Origin: Halobacillus mangrovi
Lineage (GTDB): Bacteria > Bacillota > Bacilli > Bacillales > Halobacillaceae
Direction: 5' to 3'
DNA: 64,000 bases
Assembly: GCF_002097535.1 (NCBI RefSeq)
Contig: NZ_CP020772.1
Coordinates: 1,364,001 to 1,428,000, forward strand
Shown piece after piece: positions 26,530-35,759 of this stretch. The first letter of the stretch is position 1. Each line of letters starts with the position of its first letter. The notes beneath the pieces were generated by a model, which ran no database searches, was not told the origin of the DNA, and saw only the letters and a list, made by a program, of their open reading frames with translations. The translations under genes were made by a program, and so were the position numbers.

Positions 26530-27444
26530 ATGAAACATCTGAAGTTCCTCTCTTCTTTTTCCTATGGATTAGTATTTGTCATACTTGCGGCTTTTTTATG
26601 GGGTATTGGTGGAGGGATAGCTGGAATCTTATTAAATCATGGATGGGATGCCATCGTTATTGCAGCATTTCGCGCATGCCTTGGATTTCTCTTTATCCTC
26701 TTTTGGTATGTCTTACGAAAACAGATGAACTTCCAATTGAATAAATCTGTCCTTATATGGGCTGTAGTTGCTGGAATTGGGATGGCTGGTAATATCGGCT
26801 TTTATTTTATCAGTATTTCACACACTAATGTGCCTGTAGCTTCGACACTTATGTACACCGCCCCTATTTTTGTACTCCTTCTCTCCGCATTATTTAAAAC
26901 GGAAAGAATTACTCCGTTTAAACTTTTATCGGCCCTAGTCGTCGTAGGAGGAATTATTTTATTAACAGGGGTTTATGATACCGGACGATCTACTATTCAA
27001 TTTATAGGGGTTCTTAGTGGTTTGTTATCAGGATTATCCTATGCTGTTTTTATATTTGGTTACAAAAACAGTTCAGCTTATGGGAACTTCATAACTGTGT
27101 TAATTATTTCCTCCATTACAGAATCTACTATACTTTTGTCTCTATCTGATATGAAACAGTTTTTGTCTATATTTGAGATGGACCAGGATTTGGTTTTATT
27201 CTTAATTCTTGGTTTGATAGGGGCAGGCTTGTCCACTTTTCTCTATGTCATTGGTTTAAAGAAAATCACAGCGGGGATTGCTTCCATAGTTGCCATGATT
27301 GAGCCAGTGACCGCCTCTTCGTTTGGAATTCTTCTTTTAGCCCAAGCACTGAATTTCACTCAACTGCTAGGAATGATAGTTATTATCGTTACCATTACAT
27401 TATTAAGCTATCACTCCATAAGAGCCGAAAATCATAAAAAGTAG
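26530..27444 (+). CDS. EamA/DMT family transporter
   Basis: A 304-aa drug/metabolite transporter with ten predicted membrane helices formed by two EamA repeats (about 15-150 and 160-295). Motifs include AAFRACLGFLFIL in helix 2, the ISHTNVPVASTLMYTAPIFV segment in helices 3-4, and MIEPVTASSFGILLL in helix 9. ATG 26530 follows AAGGGAG. Substrate cannot be predicted; relatives export amino acids or other small metabolites. It opens an accessory stretch that interrupts the B. subtilis-like order. Confidence 0.88.
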   Translation: MKHLKFLSSFSYGLVFVILAAFLWGIGGGIAGILLNHGWDAIVIAAFRACLGFLFILFWYVLRKQMNFQLNKSVLIWAVVAGIGMAGNIGFYFISISHTNVPVASTLMYTAPIFVLLLSALFKTERITPFKLLSALVVVGGIILLTGVYDTGRSTIQFIGVLSGLLSGLSYAVFIFGYKNSSAYGNFITVLIISSITESTILLSLSDMKQFLSIFEMDQDLVLFLILGLIGAGLSTFLYVIGLKKITAGIASIVAMIEPVTASSFGILLLAQALNFTQLLGMIVIIVTITLLSYHSIRAENHKK

Positions 27445-27522
27445 CTAAACACTTTGGATTTCTTTTTGATTTGGTAGAAACAGATATATAATAAGATTAA
27501 AAGAGATGGGAGGGTAATTAGC

Positions 27523-28170
27523 ATGGCAGTTTCACTAAGTGGTACGGTATTCCTTTCTAAACTAATTACTCAATATGCTCATTTACATGAACGGACAGTA
27601 GGTAAACATGCAGAAGAATATATACGCCAGGTAGGAATTCGTACGGGAGAATGGATCGAGTCGTTCTATGGAGAAAAGAATGAACAGTGGTCTGTTGAGC
27701 GTTATGCCGAGGTGATTGTTGACATCAAGAACTCCATTGGGGGTCATTTTCGAATCTCAGAAGTCCACCCTGATAAAGTGATTGTAAAAGCGTCTGCGTG
27801 TCCATTCGGAGAAGTGGTTAAAGATGCTCCACACCTTTGTATGATGACTTCTAGCGTATTTGGAGGCATTGCGTCACGGCGAATGGGGTACGGCAAAGTC
27901 AATTTGAGAAAGCGGATCGCTAAAGGAGATGCGGGCTGTGAAGTCGTTATTTATTTTCAGCCGACGGATGAAGAAGAAGGACTTGTTTATGAAAACCTCC
28001 CGATCACTCCTTCAAACGGAAACCCTTTTATCTGGGATGAGGAAGCAATTGAAGCATTAGGAGAAGAACTGAGAAAAAGTGATGAAATGATCTTAAAGCT
28101 ACTGGATGAATTAGAGACTTTAAAAAAAGAAGTGGATACGCTTAAAGCTGAAAAAGCGACAAGACTTTAA
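27523..28170 (+). CDS. Probable methanogen-output-domain-like sensory protein
   Basis: A 215-aa soluble protein. The middle (about 75-150) contains KASACPFGEVVKDAPHLCMM, with a Cys-rich pattern like the 'methanogen output domain' or V4R-type ligand domains, and SVFGGIASRRMG; the C-terminal 50 residues form a coiled coil (ELRKSDEMILKLLDELETLKK). RBS GGGAGG with ATG 27523. It has no visible DNA-binding domain. I recognise the family only tentatively; a sensory or regulatory role is an inference. Confidence 0.55.
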   Translation: MAVSLSGTVFLSKLITQYAHLHERTVGKHAEEYIRQVGIRTGEWIESFYGEKNEQWSVERYAEVIVDIKNSIGGHFRISEVHPDKVIVKASACPFGEVVKDAPHLCMMTSSVFGGIASRRMGYGKVNLRKRIAKGDAGCEVVIYFQPTDEEEGLVYENLPITPSNGNPFIWDEEAIEALGEELRKSDEMILKLLDELETLKKEVDTLKAEKATRL

Positions 28171-28402
28171 CTTCATGTAAAAGATCGCTTTTCATGTTTC
28201 TTTCTGATTTTCTCAACCGGAACACATAATCATATTTCAATAATGTTAATCATTCATTGGACAAAGCTTACAATTTTTTCAATCCCGTGTCTTATTTTTA
28301 CTATATCTGTTTCAATATTCCTGTTTTCTGTTATAAAAGTATATCGCTTCTTAAGCAGGGAATAAAAAGAGTGTAAGCCAATAAATCCTAGGAGGGATTA
28401 CT

Positions 28403-28582
28403 GTGATATGGCTGGTACTCGTCATTCCTGCAGAGATTATTGCTGTGGCGATCTACTTTGAACGAAGAAACAAGAGACGTGCTCAGGAAGACCATCTTTC
28501 TGTTAAAGATCATCAAACACTCGAACAGGACTACATCTCCCATGGGTCAGGCAATGAAGCCACAAAACCTGAAAATCTATAA
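28403..28582 (+). CDS. Small single-pass membrane protein
   Basis: A 59-aa protein starting at GTG 28403 with a perfect AGGAGGGA ribosome binding site (28390-28397). One membrane helix (IWLVLVIPAEIIAVAIYF) is followed by a positively charged segment (ERRNKRR) and a polar tail. Ends at TAA 28580-28582 and is followed by a terminator, so it looks like a real small gene. No family recognised. Confidence 0.68.
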   Translation: MIWLVLVIPAEIIAVAIYFERRNKRRAQEDHLSVKDHQTLEQDYISHGSGNEATKPENL

Positions 28583-28593
28583 AACACATATGC

Positions 28594-28627
28594 AAGAGTC
28601 AAAAGCCATTCGGTTTTTGACTCTTTT
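28594..28627 (+). terminator. Terminator of the small membrane protein gene
   Basis: AAGAGTCAAAA and TTTTTGACTCTT arms, then TTG. Confidence 0.85.
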
Positions 28628-28699
28628 GTTCATCTTTAGAAATTATTCAATTGATTTGTATATGGATAACTTATTGCGTAGTGAGCCTACATCCAATTC

Positions 28700-28800
28700 C
28701 ATTCAGAGCGACGATCAGTTTAACGTTGGCACAGGACGTGCCGAACTTAGTTGAACATTCCTTGGATGCCTAAGTCAGGTGCTTACGCTTTTGTTCTGTA
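28700..28800 (+). repeat. Possible Bacillaceae intergenic repeat fragment
   Basis: Contains hairpin GGCAC-AGGAC-GTGCC (28728-28742) and the string GGTGCTTACGCTTTTGTTC (28780-28798), which resembles intergenic repeats I recall from Bacillaceae genomes. No gene seen. Recognition from memory only. Confidence 0.35.
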
Positions 28801-28838
28801 TTGATGTTGAATGGCATACAAATGAGTGAGACTTCTAG

Positions 28839-28888
28839 TGAAAATGATTCTCAAATTCATTGACAGTTTATGATTCACCCAATAAACT
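28839..28888 (+). promoter_or_regulatory. Fur box and promoter of the siderophore ATPase gene
   Basis: TGAAAATGATTCTCA (28839-28853) matches the 7-1-7 Fur consensus at 12 of 14 positions. It is followed by TTGACA (28860-28865), 17 bp, TAAACT (28883-28888). Iron repression is the expected outcome. Confidence 0.68.
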
Positions 28889-28955
28889 AGTAGATAGCGA
28901 TATTTGTACGTGTTATTATGGATTATTGCTTGTGGGAAAAGGAGAGGTTAAGAAG

Positions 28956-29795
28956 ATGGATACGCTGCTCGCAAACAATTTAACCTTGGGATATGGAGAT
29001 TCCATTATTATAGATTCGTTAAATATAGAAATTCCAAAAGGTAAAGTGACGGTGCTAATCGGAGGCAATGGCTGCGGGAAATCAACACTATTGCGCTCAA
29101 TGGCCCGCCTGCTGAAACCTAAATCCGGTGAAGTTGTCTTAGACAGCAAGGATATTTCAAAAATGAAAACAAAGGAAGTCGCAAAGAAAATGGCGATTCT
29201 TCCACAAAGTCCAACGACGCCTGAAGGATTGACCGTTCATCAGTTGGTGAAGCAGGGAAGATACCCTTATCAGGGATTTACGAAGCGTTGGTCTGAGCAG
29301 GACGAAAATGCGGTTGAGAAAGCATTAAAAGATACGAACCTATCTGAGCTGCGGGATCGTACAGTGGATTCTCTATCTGGAGGACAGCGCCAGAGAGCTT
29401 GGATTGCTATGACCTTAGCGCAGGATACGGATACCATTTTACTTGATGAACCGACCACCTATCTTGATATGACTCACCAAATTGATATTTTGGATTTGCT
29501 CTTTGATTTGAATCAGGACAATGGACGTACCGTGGTAATGGTTTTACATGACATTAATCTAGCCTGCCGCTATGCAGACCATATTATTGCGGTAAAAGAT
29601 AAATCTGTCTTCGCTCAGGGCAAACCTGAGGAAGTCGTTAATTGTGAGCTCATGCAGCACGTATTTGAAATGAATTGTGAAGTAAGACAGGATCCATTGT
29701 TTGGAACACCAATGTGTATTCCACATGGCAAGGGTCGTTGCTTGATTAAACAAGCCCAGGCAGAAGCGCAATCTCAATCTCAATCCATTGTATAA
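28956..29795 (+). CDS. Iron-siderophore ABC transporter ATPase (FecE/YusV family)
   Basis: Energises Fe3+-siderophore import. The 279-aa protein has Walker A IGGNGCGKSTLL near residue 35, Q-loop LPQSP, signature LSGGQRQRAWIAM, Walker B TILLDEPTTYLDM and the His switch VMVLHDINLACRYAD. The last 60 residues include a Cys/His-containing segment typical of YusV-like ATPases and a Gln-Ser tail. ATG 28956 follows AAAGGAGAGG. No permease or binding protein is adjacent, so it probably serves permeases encoded elsewhere, as YusV does in B. subtilis. Confidence 0.9.
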   Translation: MDTLLANNLTLGYGDSIIIDSLNIEIPKGKVTVLIGGNGCGKSTLLRSMARLLKPKSGEVVLDSKDISKMKTKEVAKKMAILPQSPTTPEGLTVHQLVKQGRYPYQGFTKRWSEQDENAVEKALKDTNLSELRDRTVDSLSGGQRQRAWIAMTLAQDTDTILLDEPTTYLDMTHQIDILDLLFDLNQDNGRTVVMVLHDINLACRYADHIIAVKDKSVFAQGKPEEVVNCELMQHVFEMNCEVRQDPLFGTPMCIPHGKGRCLIKQAQAEAQSQSQSIV

Positions 29796-29824
29796 TCCAC
29801 AGGGAACAAAGCGATAAAAGCAAT

Positions 29825-29859
29825 AAAAGCAATGGGGAATGACCCATTGCTTTTTTTAG
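29825..29859. terminator. Bidirectional terminator between ATPase and HAD genes
   Basis: AAAAGCAATGGG and CCCATTGCTTTT arms flanked by A and T runs; lies between convergent genes. Confidence 0.85.
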
Positions 29860-29873
29860 TTTCCTATGGCTTT

Positions 29874-30527
29874 TTACTCACCAGGAATTTCATTTAGGTT
29901 TTGAATTATATAAGTCGGTTCAATCCCCAGTTCCGGCCATTTTTCCTGTTTGCGATTCACCCAAGCTGTGTCGAACCCGTAAGACGCAGCGCCGGTGATA
30001 TCCCACGGGTTGCTTGAGAAGAATAGGATGTTATCCTTGCTGCAATCTAATTTTTCCTGAGCATATCGGTAAGCTTCCGCATGAGGTTTATATACTTCTA
30101 CATCGTCTGCACTGAGCAAATCAAAGGTGTCTGTCAGTTGATTGTGTTCAAGCAGAGGTTTCAGCATTGACCGCGTTCCATTAGAGAAGATGGTAAAAAT
30201 CATATCAGGGTGCTGCTCTGAGAAAGTTGATACCTCTTCATACGGCTGCAGTTTTTCGTATTGCTTCATCAAGTCTTCTACAACATCAGGTTTGATCGTC
30301 ATATCACTGAAAGCGAGAGCATCTTCCAGGGCCCATTGAGTAATCTCATTGAATGGACGATAGCCCTGAATCAGCTGGCGGACCATAAAATAGTGAATCT
30401 GCCGGTCTCTCCACTGTTGACTGATGGAGGCGCCTTGATCAGGGTAGTACTCATGAATTTTCTCCATGACAGAATGGACGTCGAAAAGGGTTCCATACGC
30501 ATCGAATACGTACGCTTTGTAACTCAT
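29874..30527 (-). CDS. Haloacid dehalogenase type II
   Basis: HAD hydrolase of the L-2-haloacid dehalogenase group, 217 aa. Motif I FDAYGTLFD carries the nucleophilic Asp9; motif II IFSNGTRSML; motif III Lys in VEVYKPHAEAYR; motif IV FFSSNPWDITGAASYGF, the SSNPWD form typical of haloacid dehalogenases rather than phosphatases. A cap domain spans about 18-90. Actual substrate unknown. Read on the minus strand, convergent with the ATPase gene and divergent from the next membrane protein gene. Confidence 0.87.
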   Translation of the reverse strand: MSYKAYVFDAYGTLFDVHSVMEKIHEYYPDQGASISQQWRDRQIHYFMVRQLIQGYRPFNEITQWALEDALAFSDMTIKPDVVEDLMKQYEKLQPYEEVSTFSEQHPDMIFTIFSNGTRSMLKPLLEHNQLTDTFDLLSADDVEVYKPHAEAYRYAQEKLDCSKDNILFFSSNPWDITGAASYGFDTAWVNRKQEKWPELGIEPTYIIQNLNEIPGE

Positions 30528-30612
30528 CCAATCACGCTCCTTTACATCGTTTTTGTTTCCCTTTTCACAGTAGTGGTAAACAGAAAGGAGTGTTCGGGAA
30601 GGGGATGGGACA

Positions 30613-31167
30613 TTGAATACACTCCACCACGGATATTGGACGTTTTTTGCCGCCAGAAAACAAAAATATGTTGGCTGGTTTGTTTTCGGCAGCGTAATGC
30701 CTGATATTGTCTACTATGTCATGTTTTTATACTTAGCGATTACACGGAATGCTTTTCAAGTTGTAGACGATCCGGATCCAATGCGTGCTTTGTTTGGTCT
30801 AGTTCATGACCTTTTTGAGCATCCAGTTGTGTTTGTCCTTCGTCAAGCAGGGCATTCTATGTTTGTGTGGGCTGTTGTATTCTCAGTTATTTTTGTCTGG
30901 AAAGGACGGAAATTAACCAAGTGGCTGGCTCTTTTATACGGTTGGCTGGGTCATATCATCCTGGACTTATTGACCCATGTCGAGGATGCTGTGCCGATGT
31001 TTTACCCTGTCAGCAGTTATACGTTTAGAAGCAAAGTATCGTACTGGGACGACGAACACTACGCCGGAACCTTTTCCATTATTAATACGACGCTTCTATT
31101 GCTATCACTTCTTTACCTTTTTATCCAAAAACTGAGAAAAAAGCATCCGTTCACAAAAAGTTCATGA
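30613..31167 (+). CDS. Membrane protein resembling membrane-bound metal-dependent hydrolases
   Basis: A 184-aa protein with about four membrane helices. It has the pattern of the YdjM-like metal-hydrolase family: GSVMPDIVYY near the N-terminus, then a conserved His in RQAGHSMFVW and a GHIILDLLTHVED motif, whose His and Asp residues could bind metal. It starts at TTG 30613 with a weak RBS (GGGATGGGA). Function not known. Divergent from the HAD gene and 109 bp before the CtaA-like gene. Confidence 0.62.
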   Translation: MNTLHHGYWTFFAARKQKYVGWFVFGSVMPDIVYYVMFLYLAITRNAFQVVDDPDPMRALFGLVHDLFEHPVVFVLRQAGHSMFVWAVVFSVIFVWKGRKLTKWLALLYGWLGHIILDLLTHVEDAVPMFYPVSSYTFRSKVSYWDDEHYAGTFSIINTTLLLLSLLYLFIQKLRKKHPFTKSS

Positions 31168-31276
31168 CCTAAGACGGCCTTTTTCGTTCTCTCCACTTTG
31201 GTTTTCATGATATGATTTACTGTGAATGCATGAAATGACAATATTTTTATGATCTAGATAGAGGAAGGGTAAGACG

Positions 31277-32164
31277 ATGAAGAAATTCTCCATTTTGACA
31301 ACGTTCGTAACTTTTCTCGCCCTTATCCTCGGTAATCTTGTCGTTGCGACAGATTCTGGGGATGCGTGCGGGACGTCCTGGCCGTTTTGTAATGGATCGG
31401 TCATTCCCGATTTTACGAACTACCATGTCCTTATAGAATACTCGCACCGTTTGATGGTGCCGCTTCTTGCGATGTTGACGTTTATTAACGCCGTGGGAGC
31501 GCTTTATAAACATCGCAAGCGGAGATCTGTCTTTATTTTATCGATTTTAAGCTTAGGCTTGTTGATCTTTCAATCACTCGTAGGAGGGTTTAACGTCCTT
31601 CTTGGTACTCCTCCCGGGTTTACAACGCTTGATGTGACATTCAGCCAAATGCTTCTGATTGTTCTCGTATTATTGAGTTACAGTCTGCACGAGAAGAAGA
31701 TTGAGCTTGACCGTACAAGCTGGTCAACCGTTTCCATGAGCTATCGTACTTTTTTAATCGGCTTTGGGCTTTATGTGATGCAGGTCATTCTAGGGGCCTT
31801 CTTTAAACATAGCCGGGCCAGTAATGTCTTGCTTGATATCCCAGCCGTAGAATACTTGATCCAAAGCGAGTCGATCGCGAATATGATATACTCGCTGCAC
31901 TGGGTAGCAACAGTCGTCATCATTGTTGCAGCTGTGTGGTTCCTTATTTATGCTTCTAAATTCAAGTATCACATTTCGCTTGCCTGGCTATACCTTATTT
32001 CGCTCTTATTAAATGCGGTGGTTGGATTTGTAATCGTCGTAACAGGTAATATTGTCGTTGCGTCGTCCATTCATATGATCATTTCAACGATTACCATGGT
32101 AATTGGTGCAAGCATCCTAGGTGGATACTGGTTCAAACTGCAAAAGAAATCGGTGTTAAGCTAA
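31277..32164 (+). CDS. CtaA/COX15 family protein (heme A synthase-like)
   Basis: The 295-aa protein has eight membrane helices in two repeats. The first loop has DACGTSWPFCNGSVIP, the disulfide-type Cys pair of CtaA, and IEYSHR with the conserved Glu and His. In helix 4, where CtaA has a heme-ligand His (pattern LH in the stretch after QxxxGG..VL), this protein has Asp (TTLDVTFSQ). The second half has SLHWVATVV and SSIHMIIS, the other two ligand positions. RBS GGAAGGG, ATG 31277. It is not beside ctaB or oxidase genes. I call family membership with confidence, heme A synthase activity with less. Confidence 0.75.
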   Translation: MKKFSILTTFVTFLALILGNLVVATDSGDACGTSWPFCNGSVIPDFTNYHVLIEYSHRLMVPLLAMLTFINAVGALYKHRKRRSVFILSILSLGLLIFQSLVGGFNVLLGTPPGFTTLDVTFSQMLLIVLVLLSYSLHEKKIELDRTSWSTVSMSYRTFLIGFGLYVMQVILGAFFKHSRASNVLLDIPAVEYLIQSESIANMIYSLHWVATVVIIVAAVWFLIYASKFKYHISLAWLYLISLLLNAVVGFVIVVTGNIVVASSIHMIISTITMVIGASILGGYWFKLQKKSVLS

Positions 32165-32187
32165 ATAAAAATGAAACGGACAGAAAT

Positions 32188-32220
32188 AGCCTCGACATGT
32201 AGTCGAGGCTCTTCTTATTT
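32188..32220 (+). terminator. Terminator of the CtaA-like gene
   Basis: AGCCTCGAC and GTCGAGGCT around ATGTA, then CTTCTTATTTTT. Confidence 0.8.
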
Positions 32221-32448
32221 TTACAGCTGTTTCCTTTGTTTTCTTCTCTGGATTCTGCAAAAGTAGGGCTGGAATATTAAATGCTTTCCACGGAAGTGTT
32301 GGGAAGCCTCAATTTCTCATCCCGCTTTATATAGTCTAGTTAAGGAATTATTTTTGTATAGATAAATAAAGACTTACCTATTTCAAATTCTATATAGAAC
32401 TTTTGCTTGATACTAATTAGCTTATCTTAAATAAGGGTGTGAAAGCTG
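32221..32448. other. Intergenic region between convergent genes
   Basis: About 230 bp between the CtaA-like gene terminator and that of the SNF2 gene. No gene or clear element seen. Confidence 0.5.
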
Positions 32449-32478
32449 AATGAGCCCTGAATTCTACAGGGCTCATTT
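32440..32478 (-). terminator. Terminator of the SNF2 gene
   Basis: AATGAGCCCT and AGGGCTCATT arms (32449-32458, 32468-32477); on the minus strand followed by a modest T-rich tract. Confidence 0.6.
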
Positions 32479-32481
32479 CTC

Positions 32482-35400
32482 TTATCTAAACAAATCACGA
32501 ATTTCTTCTTCACTTAAGGATGTCAGCATAGACTCACCAGGCTGAATAATTTGATCGACGAGGTCGCGTTTCTTCTGCTGAAGCTGATAGATGCGTTCTT
32601 CGATCGTTCCTTCAGAAATCATGCGGATCACTTGGACGATTTTCTCTTGGCCAATACGATGCGCCCGTCCGGCAGCCTGTTCTTCAATCGCCGGGTTCCA
32701 CCATAAATCATAGAGAATGACGGTGTCTGCACCGGTTAAGTTCAAGCCAGTACCTCCAGCTTTCAATGAGATGAAAAAGGCATCCTTTTCACCTGCATTA
32801 AACCGTTCCACCTGTTCCATACGCTTCTCAGATTTGGTACTCCCATCCAAGTAGAAACCATCGATTCCTTCTCCTGCAAGCTCGTTATGAAGCATAGTCA
32901 GCATGCTTGAAAACTGGGAGAAGATGAGAAGTCGATGGCCGCCCGCCTTCATTTCCTTCGCAAGTTCTTTCAACTGTTCCAGCTTGCCTGATCCTCCCTC
33001 GTAGTTTTCTAAGAATAAGGAAGGGTGACAGCAAATTTGTCTTAATCGGGTTAAGCCGGCAAGAATCTCAAGTTTACCTCGTTGTATGCCTTTCGTTGCA
33101 ATGGTTTCCTGAATGTCATTCTGAATTCTCTCAAGATATCCCAAGTACACTTCTTTTTGTTCGCGGGTAAGCTCCGAGTATTGAACCGTATCAATTTTAT
33201 CGGGGAGTTCATCAAGTACTTCCGTTTTCATCCGTCTTAAAATGAACGGTCGCGTCATCCTGGCAATTTTGTCAGGTTTCATATCAAGGAATTTCTTTTT
33301 ACTCGTATAGAATCCAGGCATAATAATCCGGAATATGGACCATAGCTCCTGTAAGGAATTTTCTATAGGGGTTCCACTCAACGCGAAACGATGCTTCGCT
33401 TTGACTGTACGAACAGCCGTGGCTGTTTTCGTCGTCTCATTTTTAACGGCTTGTGATTCATCTAAAATCATTGCATGGAAGCTTGCTTCTTTGTAAAAGT
33501 CGGCGTCCTGTCGCAGCAACGGATAAGAAGTGATCACAATATCTTTAGTTGACATTTGTTCAAGTGCCTCTGTCCGTGCTTGCGGATCCCCTGAAATGGT
33601 TTGAACAGATAAGTCCGGTGCGAATTTTTCCACTTCTTTTTTCCAGTTATAGATCAGCGATGCAGGCGCAATGATAAGCGCTGGATGTTGTAAGAGACCT
33701 TGTTCTTTTTCATAAAGCAAGAAAGTGATCGTCTGCAGAGTTTTACCTAGACCCATATCATCGGCGAGAATGCCTCCAAGCCCGTAGGTTGCCAATGATT
33801 TCATCCAGCGGAAACCTGTCAGCTGATAGGGACGCAAGTCGGCCTGTAATTTGTTAGGTGCTTCAATGTTAAAGGACTGAGGTGACTTTAATCGTTCGAC
33901 TAGTTCAGTAAACGACTGGTCACGCTCGGATTCTTCCGTTTGCAGAGCATCCTCAACCTGCAGGCTTCTCATTTTAGCAACTTGAAGATGGCTATCCTCG
34001 ATATCTTTGCTGGACAAATCTAGTTCTGAGGCTAGTCGCTGGAATCGCTCAAAAGACTCTGAAGTTAGGGAGAGCAGTGTCCCGTCAGAAAGCCTGTAAT
34101 ATTTTTTTCGTTCTATCGAAGCTTTCAAAGCCGCCGATACATCCTCTGAACTAATGCCATCAATTCCAAAACTGATATCAAGCCAGCTTCCATCGCTTTG
34201 AACTTCAATAGAAGGCTTCAGTTCATGATCCTGCTGATCGATTAATGAACGAACGGAAGATGATAAGAAAACGTCCGCGTGTTCTCTGAACTTTGGAAGA
34301 AGCTCATGCATGAACAAATCTATTCGATCTTCATCTTCAATATAAACGATCTCACCATCGAACTTGAATTCTGCATACTCGATCAGTTCCATTATGGCCT
34401 GTTCTGTTGCGCTATCTCTTCGAATAATTGTGCTGTCGTTTTTTGGTTTCGTTTTAAATGGATTGATTGTTTCATCTCCATAGCGGAAGCGGACTTCGAT
34501 CGTTAAGGTCCAATGATAGAAATCTAGGTATACTTCAGCCTGGAGCGGCTTTTGGATGATTTTTTGCTTCGCAGCGCTATCCAGTTCTACGTCTGCAATG
34601 GTTTCTAATTCTGGAAGTACATAAGATACGATTCCTTCCATATCGGAATGGCTGACCGTATGATTTCCGTTTGAATTATAAGGAAACAGCGAATAAAGCG
34701 TTTCAATAACTTGTTCCTTTTTCTGTTCTATAGCAAAGAATGTACCTTCCTTATATAAAAGATGATAATCTGCTAAATAGTCGTAACTCTTCAAATGATT
34801 TAAGTGCATATGGAAATGACCGCGTTCTTCAGAGATGTAAAAGGAGAGGTCAGGAAACTCATGGTCGTATTGTAGATTCCCTTTACTCTCTCCACGCTCT
34901 ATAATTTCACAGTTCCTCTCTTCAAGCTTTGCCAAAAGATTTTCTGCAAGCCCAGGTGGGATTCTCAATGTTTTTTGTTCCGACAGGTTCCATTGCTGTT
35001 CATAAAAACGTTCCTGCTCATAGGCATGGATGAGAAGATCGAAAATCGATCTGTCCTCTGGGGTCATGACATGTTCACCAGGGTCGTAGGTGAATTTTTT
35101 AGAAATTCTGTAAGGCTGCTCGCGATCAATGTGTTCAAGCAGCTCTCTAATGTTCTTAATCACATAGGGATAGTTCTCACCTAGTTTTACTTCAATACTT
35201 AAGCTTTTTGTTCCCAGTAAAGAATGAAGGTGAAGGAAGTACTGAATTCCTAACGTTTTTTTAAGATCATTCGCCATTCTGTTTTCCTGACGCTGACGAA
35301 ATGTCTCGAATAAACGCATCGCAAACAATCGGTCATTGTTGGTCGTTGAAGATCGTTCCCGCTGTCCCTTATCTGCAAGTTTTGGTGCGATTTCATCCAA

Positions 35401-35685
35401 AGCTCTCTCACGAATGGCAATTAAGACAGCTGCGATGTGTTTACACGTATAATAACTGCTGTAGGCCTGGCATTCACAAGTCGCTTCGACGTCGTCATCC
35501 TCAAAAAAGAAGACGCGTACTTCATAATCATGCGTACCCGCTACGACAGCTCGCCATGACCGAATGGCGCTATTATGGGAAAGTCCGTATACTTTACCGG
35601 CATCAAAGTATTGTTTGCCTCGAGTATAAAATGTATTTCCGGTTATTTTCTTTATATCATTCGGTTGTAACAAGTACGTCTGCAT
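32482..35685 (-). CDS. SNF2-family DNA-dependent ATPase with SWIM zinc finger
   Basis: A 1067-aa Swi2/Snf2 ATPase of the bacterial RapA/YwqA type. An N-terminal SWIM zinc finger lies near residues 70-95 (CECQAYSSYYTCKHI). A long SNF2-associated region (about 100-600) precedes the helicase core: Walker A GLGGILADDMGLGKTLQTI, DESQAVKN in place of DEAH, ALSGTPIENS, and the C-terminal helicase half with ISLKAGGTGLNL and GRAHRIGQ. The start at 35685 is chosen because AAGGA lies 8 bp upstream; the upstream in-frame ATG at 35718 overlaps the TATAAT of its own promoter. Role unknown, possibly chromatin or RNA polymerase remodelling. Confidence 0.9.
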   Translation of the reverse strand: MQTYLLQPNDIKKITGNTFYTRGKQYFDAGKVYGLSHNSAIRSWRAVVAGTHDYEVRVFFFEDDDVEATCECQAYSSYYTCKHIAAVLIAIRERALDEIAPKLADKGQRERSSTTNNDRLFAMRLFETFRQRQENRMANDLKKTLGIQYFLHLHSLLGTKSLSIEVKLGENYPYVIKNIRELLEHIDREQPYRISKKFTYDPGEHVMTPEDRSIFDLLIHAYEQERFYEQQWNLSEQKTLRIPPGLAENLLAKLEERNCEIIERGESKGNLQYDHEFPDLSFYISEERGHFHMHLNHLKSYDYLADYHLLYKEGTFFAIEQKKEQVIETLYSLFPYNSNGNHTVSHSDMEGIVSYVLPELETIADVELDSAAKQKIIQKPLQAEVYLDFYHWTLTIEVRFRYGDETINPFKTKPKNDSTIIRRDSATEQAIMELIEYAEFKFDGEIVYIEDEDRIDLFMHELLPKFREHADVFLSSSVRSLIDQQDHELKPSIEVQSDGSWLDISFGIDGISSEDVSAALKASIERKKYYRLSDGTLLSLTSESFERFQRLASELDLSSKDIEDSHLQVAKMRSLQVEDALQTEESERDQSFTELVERLKSPQSFNIEAPNKLQADLRPYQLTGFRWMKSLATYGLGGILADDMGLGKTLQTITFLLYEKEQGLLQHPALIIAPASLIYNWKKEVEKFAPDLSVQTISGDPQARTEALEQMSTKDIVITSYPLLRQDADFYKEASFHAMILDESQAVKNETTKTATAVRTVKAKHRFALSGTPIENSLQELWSIFRIIMPGFYTSKKKFLDMKPDKIARMTRPFILRRMKTEVLDELPDKIDTVQYSELTREQKEVYLGYLERIQNDIQETIATKGIQRGKLEILAGLTRLRQICCHPSLFLENYEGGSGKLEQLKELAKEMKAGGHRLLIFSQFSSMLTMLHNELAGEGIDGFYLDGSTKSEKRMEQVERFNAGEKDAFFISLKAGGTGLNLTGADTVILYDLWWNPAIEEQAAGRAHRIGQEKIVQVIRMISEGTIEERIYQLQQKKRDLVDQIIQPGESMLTSLSEEEIRDLFR

Positions 35686-35759
35686 AACTGGCATCCTTAC
35701 TATCAGTATTTTCTCCATTATAACAGGTTTGAAAAGGTTAAGATTTCCTATAAATGTCT

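Noticed and set aside
35718..35718. Upstream ATG of the SNF2 gene as start
   Set aside because: It overlaps the TATAAT of the likely promoter and has no RBS; the ATG at 35685 has a good one.
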